From Seohaeicola sp024304985 (lineage in GTDB: Bacteria > Pseudomonadota > Alphaproteobacteria > Rhodobacterales > Rhodobacteraceae): a stretch of 64,000 bases of DNA. Positions 24,641 through 31,449 of the stretch are shown piece after piece. The first letter of the stretch is position 1, and each line of letters opens with the position of its first letter. The stretch lies in assembly GCF_028802875.1 (NCBI RefSeq), contig NZ_JARAMP010000019.1, positions 19,871 to 83,870 of the forward strand. The letters are read 5' to 3'. Under the pieces are notes generated by a model that searched no databases, had not been told where the DNA came from, and saw only the letters and a list, made by a program, of their open reading frames with translations. Position numbers and translations under genes: made by a program.

Positions 24641-25243
24641 ATGGTGACCGGATCAGAGCTTGCAAGGATCTTCGGCGTTTCGAAGCAGCGGGTGCACCAA
24701 TGGGTGAAAGAGGGCAAGCTCACGGGGTGCTATGACGGTGAAGGCCACTTTCGCCGTTTCGACCTGGCAAAGTCTGCCGAGGCTCTGGGCAAGCGGCTCG
24801 ATCCCGGCCAGCTCATGGGCAACGGAGCTGCGACAAAGGCCGCGATCCGCGACCTGGGCACGGCCTCGATCGAGAGTGCGCCGTCTGCTGAAAGCAAGAG
24901 TGGAGTTGATCCTGACAGCTACGAGGCGGTGCGGACCCAGAAGGCGCAAGAGGAAACCCGCCGCCTGCGCCGGATCAATGCAGAGTCCGAGGGGCGCTAT
25001 GTGCTGGCTTCAGAGGCGGCAAGAGCAACCACGCGGCTGGTCGCCCAGGAGATCGCGCAATTCGAATCAGCGATGCGCTATGGATCTCGGATGGTGGCCG
25101 ACAAGCTCGGGGTAGATTTCAGGACCGTCCGCCAGATAATGGTCGAGGCATGGCGCGACCATCGGGACGAGCGTAGCGCCGCCCTGGAGGAGCTGGCGGA
25201 TGCTGCGGAAATGTCCGAGGTGGAGCTGGCAGAAGATATTTAA
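24641..25243 (+). CDS. Terminase small subunit-like (Nu1-type) DNA-packaging protein
   Basis: 200 residues from ATG 24641, with CAGGAAA upstream. The N-terminal winged helix-turn-helix is typical of Nu1/TerS: TGSELARIFGVSKQRVHQWV, then LTGCYDGEGHFRRFDLA. A linker and long coiled-coil helix (AQEETRRLRRINAESEGRYV) follow, then helical LVAQEIAQFESAMRYGSRMV. This is the arrangement of small terminases that recognise packaging sites. A TerS without a large subunit, as here, is common in phage satellites that redirect a helper terminase. A plain MerR-type excisionase is less likely because of the coiled coil and length. Confidence 0.65.
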   Translation: MVTGSELARIFGVSKQRVHQWVKEGKLTGCYDGEGHFRRFDLAKSAEALGKRLDPGQLMGNGAATKAAIRDLGTASIESAPSAESKSGVDPDSYEAVRTQKAQEETRRLRRINAESEGRYVLASEAARATTRLVAQEIAQFESAMRYGSRMVADKLGVDFRTVRQIMVEAWRDHRDERSAALEELADAAEMSEVELAEDI

Positions 25244-25264
25244 CGGATCGTTCTGACGGGCATG

Positions 25265-25492
25265 TCAGGGCTTTTTCAGCCGGACGCCAGCGCCGCCGCC
25301 ATTGGGTTCGATGAATTGCACACCCGCATCTTCAATCGCCTTGCGAATGGCCTCTTGAGCATGTCCCGGCCCGGTGGCGTCTGTTTCCGCCCTTGTGACC
25401 GTGTTTCGATGGACACCTGCGCGATCTGCCAAGTCTCTGACAGTCCAATTCAGTAAGGCTCGCGCAGCGCGAATTTGTGCACTTGTCACCAC
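25265..25492 (-). CDS. XRE family transcriptional regulator
   Basis: 75 residues from GTG 25492. It is a single helix-turn-helix: RAARALLNWTVRDLADRAGV, then HRNTVTRAETDAT. It resembles small phage-type repressors of alphaproteobacteria. It is the only minus-strand gene of the element and is divergent from the 25545 gene. A 10-bp perfect palindrome lies between them, which is the natural binding site. A copy of the half-site TTGTCACCA overlaps its own start codon, suggesting autorepression. Confidence 0.8.
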   Translation of the reverse strand: MVTSAQIRAARALLNWTVRDLADRAGVHRNTVTRAETDATGPGHAQEAIRKAIEDAGVQFIEPNGGGAGVRLKKP

Positions 25493-25503
25493 GGCGATCC
25501 CTC

Positions 25504-25530
25504 TGTTATGGTGCGTTTGTCACCATAACA
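25504..25530. promoter_or_regulatory. Palindromic operator between XRE gene and 25545 gene
   Basis: TGTTATGGTG, 7-bp spacer, CACCATAACA: perfect 10-bp arms. The half-site TTGTCACCA is found again at 25484-25492 over the XRE start codon. This is a typical repressor control region for a lysogeny-like switch. Confidence 0.75.
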
Positions 25531-25544
25531 CCTAACAGGAGAAC

Positions 25545-25820
25545 ATGACAATGACGAATGAACGCGCCTGCGCGATCGGAGAAGGCTTTCCCACCGTCGC
25601 GAGAACCAAACCCTTTCAGCATCCAATGACAATCGAAGCCGGGGCGCTTGACGAACAGGTTTTCAGGATCGAGGCGCTGGTAGAAGCTTTGGAGAAGTTG
25701 ATTTGGCACAATGACGTTCTGATCGAGGGCGGGCGTGACAGTGGTCAAGGTTCAATGATCGAGCTGATTTCAGTCATCCGCAAGGATTTGGACTGTCTCG
25801 GACACCGCGTCAGCACCTAA
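25545..25820 (+). CDS. Hypothetical small protein, paralogue of the next gene
   Basis: 91 residues from ATG 25545 with CAGGAGAAC in front. The core EQVFRIEALVEALEKLIWHN recurs as EQIYKIEALVRACEGLAFDD in the protein at 25928, followed in both by an acidic linker and a second helix (ISVIRKDLDCLGHRV / LEIVLKEMDVLVHQA). A two-helix soluble protein is expected. The gene is directly under the XRE operator. Base composition is more AT-rich than neighbouring genes, as in phage accessory (moron) genes. No known family. Confidence 0.65.
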   Translation: MTMTNERACAIGEGFPTVARTKPFQHPMTIEAGALDEQVFRIEALVEALEKLIWHNDVLIEGGRDSGQGSMIELISVIRKDLDCLGHRVST

Positions 25821-25837
25821 TCAAGTCCGCCAAAATA

Positions 25838-25918
25838 CATCGCTTGAAGAAAAGCCTTGACGATGAACGCTTGGACGTGCCCTAAGGTTCATCAAGCGAT
25901 GAAAACTTACAAAAGGAG
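25838..25918 (+). promoter_or_regulatory. Promoter/operator module A
   Basis: TTGACGATGAAC (25857-25868, a good -35 hexamer), then TCAAGCGATG at 25892-25901 exactly 35 bp later, then AAAAGGAG. An upstream CATCGCTTGA (25838-25847) is the exact reverse complement of TCAAGCGATG, so the promoter is flanked by a 10-bp inverted repeat. The same module recurs upstream of the MerR-like gene. Confidence 0.6.
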
Positions 25919-25927
25919 ATGAGCCTA

Positions 25928-26347
25928 ATGTCAAATTTCTTCCATGATGGACCAAGGAAAGACGATGACGTCATCCATCGCGAAGTCGATAGTCAAAAGA
26001 TCCACACGGATGCCGGGAGTCTGAAAGAACAGATCTACAAGATCGAGGCGCTTGTCCGCGCGTGTGAAGGCCTCGCGTTCGATGACCCAAATGTCCACAA
26101 GCGCGAAAGCCCGATGAATCCGATCCACCACGTCCTGGAGATCGTCCTAAAAGAAATGGACGTGTTGGTTCACCAAGCGGAGCAGCTTGAGCGTGAAAGT
26201 GAGCCAAAATACCCCAGTCGCGGCATGCGTGACTATCTCGGGGATGCAATGGCCACCGCACGACAGGTTTTTTCAGAACCAGTTCAGGATGACGAGTCGG
26301 CAGCAATACAGCGGTCTATTTTACATCAACAGAAGAAAAAGCATTGA
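25928..26347 (+). CDS. Hypothetical protein, paralogue of the preceding gene
   Basis: 139 residues from ATG 25928; an ATG at 25919 is too close to AAAAGGAG. Residues 38-80 match the paired-helix core of the protein at 25545. It carries an additional C-terminal tail ending QQKKKH. Lower GC than the rest of the element. Function unknown; duplicated small helical proteins under separate promoters may be decoys or host-interaction factors, but nothing in the sequence proves this. Confidence 0.65.
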   Translation: MSNFFHDGPRKDDDVIHREVDSQKIHTDAGSLKEQIYKIEALVRACEGLAFDDPNVHKRESPMNPIHHVLEIVLKEMDVLVHQAEQLERESEPKYPSRGMRDYLGDAMATARQVFSEPVQDDESAAIQRSILHQQKKKH

Positions 26348-26405
26348 CGATGAACACATCGATGTGCCTTAACTTTCTTCAAGCGATGTAAAGGAGTCCC
26401 GATCA
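26344..26405 (+). promoter_or_regulatory. Promoter/operator module B
   Basis: TTGACGATGAAC at 26344-26355 and TCAAGCGATG at 26379-26388, again 35 bp apart, then AAAGGAG before ATG 26406. It copies module A except that the left arm of the inverted repeat is missing. The stop codon of the preceding gene lies within the TTGACG hexamer. Confidence 0.6.
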
Positions 26406-26945
26406 ATGAAACGTGCCGCAATTGCCCGTTGTGCAGATGTTCACCCGAGACGTTTCGATCTCTTGGAGCAAAGGCAGCAACTGCCCTTTGAGACTGACAA
26501 AGGCCGGAAGGCGTATTCACTGGATGAGGCGTTTCGGCTTCGGCTGATGCTCGATCTGATCGGCAGAGAGCGTGAGGGTGATGATGAGCATGGAGGCCTT
26601 CCGACGAGCTACGCCTGCAAAGTGGTCGCCAACATCATCGGTCGCTTTCCTCGACACCCTTTGAAACAGATCGAGCCGACTGAATGGTGGGTTGGTGTCG
26701 TAATCTTTGAGGCTGAAAGCCAGAAGCAGACGGATCGGCGTTCGGCGTGGTTTGTTGGCGAGATCGAGAATCTTTCAGCTTGGATGGAGGATGAGGGTTC
26801 GAAGATGCGGACCGAAGGCTTTGATCGGCCTGTCAGGGTGTTTCTGGCCAACGCGTCCAGAGCGGCAGAGTTCATCCGCAACCGAGCGGAAAAAATGGGG
26901 CTGCCAGAAGCAGACTTTGCTCATGACCCGGAGGCAAAGCTGTGA
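26406..26945 (+). CDS. MerR-like/hypothetical protein upstream of head genes
   Basis: 179 residues from ATG 26406. The N-terminus (MKRAAIARCADVHPRRFDLL, then KAYSLDEAFRLRLMLDL) has the layout of a MerR-type winged helix. The central and C-terminal part (EWWVGVVIFEAESQ, SAWFVGEIENLSAWM) is not familiar. It overlaps the ClpP-type protease gene by 4 bp (GTGA) and so is translated with the capsid genes. It could control head-gene expression from module B, but a structural role is not excluded. Confidence 0.6.
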   Translation: MKRAAIARCADVHPRRFDLLEQRQQLPFETDKGRKAYSLDEAFRLRLMLDLIGREREGDDEHGGLPTSYACKVVANIIGRFPRHPLKQIEPTEWWVGVVIFEAESQKQTDRRSAWFVGEIENLSAWMEDEGSKMRTEGFDRPVRVFLANASRAAEFIRNRAEKMGLPEADFAHDPEAKL

Positions 26946-27571
26946 TCGAACCTTTCATGATCATGGGCGAGATCGGTTTCGATGAAAACTGCCGCCCTGG
27001 ACCTCTGGGAAACTATCTGCGCGCCAACCCGGCGCCAGCCGCGCCAGAGATCATCATCAATTCGCCCGGCGGCAGTGCGATTGATGGCGCGGCCATGCTG
27101 GCCGAGATCGAGCGTCACGGCAACGCAACCTGCCGGGTGATCGGCATGGCAGCGAGCGCGGCATCCCTGCTGATGCTGGGGGGCCGGGAAGTCGTGATGC
27201 ACCGCGACGCGATCGTGATGATCCATGAGCCTGCATCGATGGCCTTTGGCACATCGCAGGACTTTCGGGACGCAGCGGACACCCTGGACAAGTTCACCGG
27301 GATCTATGCCGCCGCCTATGCGCGTCTGACCGGCAATTCCGAGAAGTCCATCAGGAGTTGGATGAAAGACGAAACATGGCTGTCCGCCGAAGAGGCGCTG
27401 GCCCTGAATTTCTGTGACCGGATCGAGGGGGGAGAAGATCCGGTGGCCTATGCCAAGTTCGATTACGGCAGGTTCCGCCACGCACCCGCGCACCTGGTGC
27501 GCATGGCGCAGAAAAACGGATGGGCGACCGTCTCGCCTGATGCAAGCAAAAAGGAAAGCACCGATGCTTGA
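26942..27571 (+). CDS. ClpP-type phage head maturation protease
   Basis: 209 residues from GTG 26942. ClpP/SppA-like serine protease: IIINSPGGSAIDG near 36-48, nucleophile Ser in VIGMAASAASLLMLGG near 63-78, catalytic His in IVMIHEPASMAFG, and an Asp in the following helix region. Phages with this type use it to cleave the scaffold region during prohead assembly. It overlaps the capsid gene by 8 bp, which fits a protease-capsid pair. Confidence 0.8.
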   Translation: MIEPFMIMGEIGFDENCRPGPLGNYLRANPAPAAPEIIINSPGGSAIDGAAMLAEIERHGNATCRVIGMAASAASLLMLGGREVVMHRDAIVMIHEPASMAFGTSQDFRDAADTLDKFTGIYAAAYARLTGNSEKSIRSWMKDETWLSAEEALALNFCDRIEGGEDPVAYAKFDYGRFRHAPAHLVRMAQKNGWATVSPDASKKESTDA

Positions 27572-29051
27572 CGATATTTTCGAGCCGAGCGCGCGCCGTG
27601 TGGCGCAAATGCGCAAGATCGCCATGAAGGCCAATATCCCCCTTGAAATCGCTGATATGGCAGCGAATGAGCCGAAGTTGACCGCTGCGCGCTTCGATGA
27701 AGCAGTAGCAGTCATCGCTGACACGTTGGAGGGCTGGAGTAAGGGCAACATTGCGAACCCGCCCCATCTGAATGCGGAAGAGCGCATGGCCGGTGTTCGG
27801 GCGGCGTTGGAAGCGATTCCTGCGCGCGGCGATTTCGATCCTCAATCACTCTACGCTATCATGGGCGGAGCGGCGATCGATGCGCGGGCAGATCGCACCC
27901 GAAAGGAAATTGAGAATCAGCCGCCGCATCATGTTGGTTCCAGCATGGATGGCCTGAAGGGTTTCGATATGATCGGCCATTCGTGGGAAGGCGGACATGG
28001 CTTCGTCGCCAAAATGTCGGAAGGTCTGGCCGCGCGGCTGAACCCGAAAGAAGCAACGGCCATGGGCCGCGCAGCCGCACAGTTCACGATCGCGGAAATT
28101 GCGATGCAGGTTTGTCGCAACGCTGGCCTCAAGCCGTTCGATCACGCCGAAGCAATCCGGATGGCGGCACACACTACGTCCGACTTTCCCCTGATCATTG
28201 AAGGCGCAATTTCCAATGACGTTGCGCGGCAGATCGAGCAGCGGATGCCTGATCTGGTGCGGGCTTCACATGAGGTCGCCCGCGAAGACTACCGTAGCGG
28301 CAACGCGCTTTCGCTGTCTGCGTCCGGGATGCCGCAAGAGGTGCTGGAGGGTGGCGAGATCAAGTTCGTGACGCTTGAAGAGAAAGGCGAGGCATTGCCA
28401 ACCGTCCGCGACTTTGCGAGCGGCTTCAACATCTCGAACCAGGCACTGCAGAACGACTCCACAGCTCTGCGCCTCATGAGCGGGATTTCCGGCAAGATGA
28501 CCGAGGGCGCGATTGAGCGCCTGCGTCATGTGCTGCTGGCACCCATTCAGGCGAACAGCGGCAACGGGCAGTTCATGGCCGATGGCAAAACAATGTTCCA
28601 CCTTGATCATGGGAACCTTGCCGCCACCGGCGCGACGATCACGATCGACACGGTGTCGGCGGCGCGTCTGTCCATGCGGAAACAGAAGGGCCTGAAAGGC
28701 GAGTTGCGCCCGGTGGATCCTTGGGCGCTGGTTGTGCCGGCCGAGCTGGAAACGGCCGCGCAGCAGGTCGTGGCACAGATCAACGCTGCAAAGTCGGATG
28801 ATGTGAACCCGTTCAGCGGCACTCTGGAAATCATCGTGGAGCCGGGTCTGACCGACGATGCCGCTTGGTATCTGATCGGTAACCCCACGCGCTACGATGG
28901 CCTTGCCCACGCCTTCCTGGAAGGCCAGCGCAACCCGCGTGTCGAATCCCGTGCAGGCTGGAATACCCTCGGGATGGAGTTTCGTCTGACCTGGGCGCTG
29001 GACGCGCGTTTCATCGAAACCGCAACCTGGTTCCGCAACCCCGGCGCGTGA
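27564..29051 (+). CDS. Major capsid protein (HK97-fold, Mu gpT-like C-terminus)
   Basis: 495 residues from ATG 27564 with AAGGAAAG in front. Residues 1-150 are polar and helical and could be a scaffold/delta domain. The C-terminal half matches Mu-type head subunits: LDHGNLAATGATITIDTVSA, ARLSMRKQKGLKG, DPWALVVPAELETAAQQVV and DVNPFSGTLEIIVEPGL. These are the strands of the HK97 fold. It is directly after the ClpP-type protease, so a complete shell-forming pair is present. Shell size cannot be judged from sequence. Confidence 0.8.
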   Translation: MLDDIFEPSARRVAQMRKIAMKANIPLEIADMAANEPKLTAARFDEAVAVIADTLEGWSKGNIANPPHLNAEERMAGVRAALEAIPARGDFDPQSLYAIMGGAAIDARADRTRKEIENQPPHHVGSSMDGLKGFDMIGHSWEGGHGFVAKMSEGLAARLNPKEATAMGRAAAQFTIAEIAMQVCRNAGLKPFDHAEAIRMAAHTTSDFPLIIEGAISNDVARQIEQRMPDLVRASHEVAREDYRSGNALSLSASGMPQEVLEGGEIKFVTLEEKGEALPTVRDFASGFNISNQALQNDSTALRLMSGISGKMTEGAIERLRHVLLAPIQANSGNGQFMADGKTMFHLDHGNLAATGATITIDTVSAARLSMRKQKGLKGELRPVDPWALVVPAELETAAQQVVAQINAAKSDDVNPFSGTLEIIVEPGLTDDAAWYLIGNPTRYDGLAHAFLEGQRNPRVESRAGWNTLGMEFRLTWALDARFIETATWFRNPGA

Positions 29052-29059
29052 TCCGGTTT

Positions 29060-29086
29060 GACCAGGCGCGATCGTCGCGCCTGGTC
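29060..29086 (+). terminator. Strong stem-loop after the capsid gene
   Basis: Perfect 12-bp stem GACCAGGCGCGA/TCGCGCCTGGTC with a TCG loop, nine bases after the capsid stop, followed by only CCTT. A partial terminator or mRNA 3' protection would set capsid expression above the downstream gene. Confidence 0.65.
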
Positions 29087-29115
29087 CCTTGCAACAGCTT
29101 CTTGGAGGACCTGCC

Positions 29116-29778
29116 ATGTCATTGCGTCTAAGATACAACCCCAAGCCTGGCCAGTTCGCAGAAGCTATGCGCGGGCTTTCCAAGCCTATTGCGCAAGCCA
29201 GCACCGAAGCCCTGCGGACAGCCGCCGACAAGGTCAAGACTGATGCCCGGCAGTCCATCAGCGCCGCGGGCTTTTCCAAGCGGTGGGAGAACGCCCTGCG
29301 CGTTGATGTGTATCCGAAGAAAGGCGACAGCATGAATGCCGCCGCTGTGATCCACCACAAGATTCCCTATGCCGATGTTTTCGAGAGCGGCGCAACCGTT
29401 CGGGGCAAACCGAAGCTCTGGATCCCGCTGTCTACCACGCCCAAAAAGGTCAACCGCAAGACCATGACGCCGGAGAATTTCACGGCGGCGATCGGTCCAC
29501 TCTTCCCGATCAAGGCGAAGAATGGGGTCGAGGTGCTGGCGGCGAAAATGACGGTGGGCAAGGCAACTCTCAAGGCTGGCCCCCCTTACAAGGTGCGCCC
29601 CCAAATGCTGCGCAAGGGTGCGGCGGGGCAGGGCATCACCGTGGCAGTTCCTTTGTTCACGGGAATCGACACGATCCGAATTCCGAAGAAGTTCAACATC
29701 ACGGAGATTGTGCAGAAGGCGCGTGACGATCTGCCAAATCTCTATCTCAAGAGTCTGAACCCTGACAGGTTCGATTGA
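29116..29778 (+). CDS. Phage gp10-like/minor head-tail protein
   Basis: 220 residues from ATG 29116 behind GGAGG. The N-terminal helices (ASTEALRTAADKVKTDARQS) and the later YADVFESGATVRGKPKLWIP resemble HK97-gp10/neck-type proteins, and basic residues are abundant. It is the last recognisable structural gene. Known relatives connect heads to tails; here no tail gene is present, so it may be a retained adaptor that docks a helper tail. Confidence 0.6.
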   Translation: MSLRLRYNPKPGQFAEAMRGLSKPIAQASTEALRTAADKVKTDARQSISAAGFSKRWENALRVDVYPKKGDSMNAAAVIHHKIPYADVFESGATVRGKPKLWIPLSTTPKKVNRKTMTPENFTAAIGPLFPIKAKNGVEVLAAKMTVGKATLKAGPPYKVRPQMLRKGAAGQGITVAVPLFTGIDTIRIPKKFNITEIVQKARDDLPNLYLKSLNPDRFD

Positions 29779-29787
29779 ACAGCGGGG

Positions 29788-29936
29788 CACCCTTTTGGGT
29801 GTCACGCCACGGAACCGGCTGGTGCTTTTGGGTCTTCGGGACGCCAGCCGAGCGGGGGGCTCCTTTGGCTCGAGGGCCGGGCCTCGAACAACAGTTTCGC
29901 ATCCTCCCCCCGCCTCGGTCTGATGGGATGCGAAAC
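29788..29936. other. Stem-loop-rich noncoding spacer
   Basis: Four consecutive inverted repeats: CACCC/GGGTG with a TTTT loop (29788-29801), CGGCTGG/CCAGCCG (29816-29850), TCGAGG/CCTCGA (about 29869-29886), and GTTTCGCATCC/GGATGCGAAAC (29894-29904 with 29926-29936). No protein frame of coding character crosses it. It could encode a structured RNA or be a packaging or recombination site. The function is not evident. Confidence 0.55.
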
Positions 29937-29974
29937 ACCCGGAAAAATTGAAACCGCAAGACGGGATCCAGAAG

Positions 29975-30148
29975 ATGGCAAATCAGAGCGCAGCAATCAC
30001 TCAATCGGCGCTGACCCGCATCCTCAAAGCGCATCGCGATGCTGGGATCCCGGTTGTGCGCACTGAGATTGGCCGCGACGGCAAGGTTGTTGTCTATTCG
30101 ACCGAGCGTGACCAGGACGGCTCTGAAAACCCATGGGACAAGGCATGA
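29975..30148 (+). CDS. Small protein coupled to integrase
   Basis: 57 residues from ATG 29975; an upstream ATG at 29948 is in frame. It starts MANQSAAITQSALTRILKAH and contains AGIPVVRTEIGRDGKVVVYS, a helix followed by two strands. Its stop overlaps the integrase start by 4 bp. Small genes in this position are frequent before alphaproteobacterial phage integrases; a directionality factor is a tempting but unproven role. Confidence 0.65.
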   Translation: MANQSAAITQSALTRILKAHRDAGIPVVRTEIGRDGKVVVYSTERDQDGSENPWDKA

Positions 30149-31257
30149 AGCACCGGAGACAATTCCCCAACGCATCGCCGTATACCGACCGGCACGGGAA
30201 ACGGCGGTGGAGGTTTCGCAAGGGCGGGTGGTCTGCCGAGCTGGGAACCGAATACGGTTCGGATGATTTTGTCCAACGCTATGAGGCGGCACAGGAGGGC
30301 CACAGGACGCGGGGCTTGATTGGTGCTGACCGAACCACTGCGGGCAGCGCGGATGCTCTTGTGGCGATGTTCTATCGATCGCCGGAGTATCTGGGACTCG
30401 CTGACAGCACGAAGCGTGTCTATCGCGGCACCATCGAACCTTTTCGCCTCAAGTATAAGCACCTCCCGATCAAGCTACTGGAGAGGCGGCACATCCAAAA
30501 GATGCTGGCAGAGAAAGCAGATACACCCCATGCTGCAAACAATCTGCGCAAGCGCCTGATCCAGCTTCTCGACCATGCTGTCAGCCTGGACTGGAGGCCG
30601 GACAACCCGGCGCGGGCAACGAAACCCTATAAGATTGGCGGAACAGGTTTTCATTCATGGGATGAAGGCGAGATTGCCAGATTCTTCGAAGTTCACAAAC
30701 CGGGAACGATGGCGCATCGAGCTGTCACTCTGATACTTTACACCGGCGCTGCACGGGTCGATGTCGTCAAACTTGGCCCTTGGAACATCAAAGGCGACCG
30801 GCTGGAATACCGGCGCCAGAAAACGGCGCGTTCTGGCGGAGTCCTTGTGAGCATCCCAATCCACCGCGATCTGGCGGCGGTCTTGGCAACCCTTCCCGAT
30901 GATCGGCCATTCTTGGCAACACTGGCTGGAAAGCCTCGATCAGCCGAAGGCTTTGGCAATGCGATGCGGAGCTGGTGCGATGAAGCCGGTCTTGAGGAAT
31001 GTGCAGCACATGGTCTGCGCAAAGCCTGTGCGCGACGATTGGCGGAGGCCGGGGCGACAGCTCATGAAATCGGGGCAGTGACAGGGCATAAAACTTTGGC
31101 CCTGATTCAGCTCTACACCGAAGCGGCAGGCCGTGAAGGGCTTGCCGATTCCGCGATGGGAAAACTGATCGCAAGACCGAACAGCGAACAGAACGTGGTG
31201 AACCTTCCCAAAAGGTTCGCCACTAAAACCCGCAACCCCCTGAAAAATAAGGAGTAA
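30145..31257 (+). CDS. Tyrosine-type site-specific integrase
   Basis: 370 residues from ATG 30145 (ATGA overlap). The SAM-like core-binding domain spans about residues 70-170. The catalytic residues are in order: Arg in TGAARVDVVKL, Lys in the QKTARSGG strand, His-x-x-Arg in HGLRKACARRL, His in GAVTGHKTLAL, and Tyr in IQLYTEA. It ends 10 bp before attR and the tRNA-Lys 3' end, the standard position for integrases that use that tRNA as target. It should mediate the integration seen here and excision with a partner. Confidence 0.92.
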   Translation: MKHRRQFPNASPYTDRHGKRRWRFRKGGWSAELGTEYGSDDFVQRYEAAQEGHRTRGLIGADRTTAGSADALVAMFYRSPEYLGLADSTKRVYRGTIEPFRLKYKHLPIKLLERRHIQKMLAEKADTPHAANNLRKRLIQLLDHAVSLDWRPDNPARATKPYKIGGTGFHSWDEGEIARFFEVHKPGTMAHRAVTLILYTGAARVDVVKLGPWNIKGDRLEYRRQKTARSGGVLVSIPIHRDLAAVLATLPDDRPFLATLAGKPRSAEGFGNAMRSWCDEAGLEECAAHGLRKACARRLAEAGATAHEIGAVTGHKTLALIQLYTEAAGREGLADSAMGKLIARPNSEQNVVNLPKRFATKTRNPLKNKE

Positions 31258-31264
31258 TTATGTG

Positions 31265-31282
31265 TAGTGGTGAGCCGTGCAG
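31265..31282. other. attR, 18-bp direct repeat
   Basis: Identical to 21504-21521. It covers the 3' 15 bases of tRNA-Lys, so the tRNA remains whole after integration. Confidence 0.9.
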
Positions 31283-31343
31283 GATTCGAACCTGCGACCC
31301 ACTGATTAAAAGTCAGTTGCTCTACCAACTGAGCTAACGGCCC
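31268..31343 (-). tRNA. tRNA-Lys (anticodon TTT)
   Basis: 76 nt. Acceptor GGGCCGT pairs with ACGGCTC (one G-T). The D-arm is GCTCAGTTGGTAGAGC. The anticodon loop CTTTTAA carries TTT. The T-arm is CAGGTTCGAATCCTG, and CCA is encoded. Integration target of the 9.8-kb element; its own terminator is now at 21469-21498. Confidence 0.97.
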
Positions 31344-31449
31344 ACTAGAGCGCGCTTCTAGAAAGACCGGGGCAGAGGGTCAACCCCGAAAATCCACCTT
31401 TTGCTGCGTCATACTGGATAAACCCGCAGGGGCGGCGTATATGCGCGCC

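Larger units (their letters stand above)
21504..31282. mobile_element. Integrative element (phage-satellite-like) in tRNA-Lys
   Basis: 9.8 kb bounded by the 18-bp repeat. Its integrase lies next to the intact tRNA-Lys. Content from left: three coupled small genes, RepA-like ATPase, iteron-like array, two small genes, TerS-like gene, divergent XRE repressor, two paralogous small genes, MerR-like gene, ClpP-type protease, HK97-fold capsid gene, gp10-like gene, a stem-loop-rich spacer, a 57-residue gene and integrase. No large terminase, portal, tail, lysis or conjugation genes are visible. This fits a phage satellite that makes its own capsid shell but relies on a helper; a reduced prophage remnant is the alternative. 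Confidence 0.85.

Noticed and set aside
28266..29360. Long minus-strand frame (364 codons) opposite the capsid gene
   Set aside because: Its composition is the mirror of the GC-rich capsid codons, it has no ribosome site and no recognisable motif; the plus-strand capsid protein is clearly real.
27564..29778. Capsid genes considered part of a gene transfer agent cluster
   Set aside because: The GTA head cluster of Rhodobacterales includes terminase, portal and tail genes in a conserved 14-15 kb order and has no adjacent integrase or att repeats.
31268..31343. Possibility that integration destroyed tRNA-Lys
   Set aside because: The 18-bp att core restores the 3' end including CCA; all arms pair.
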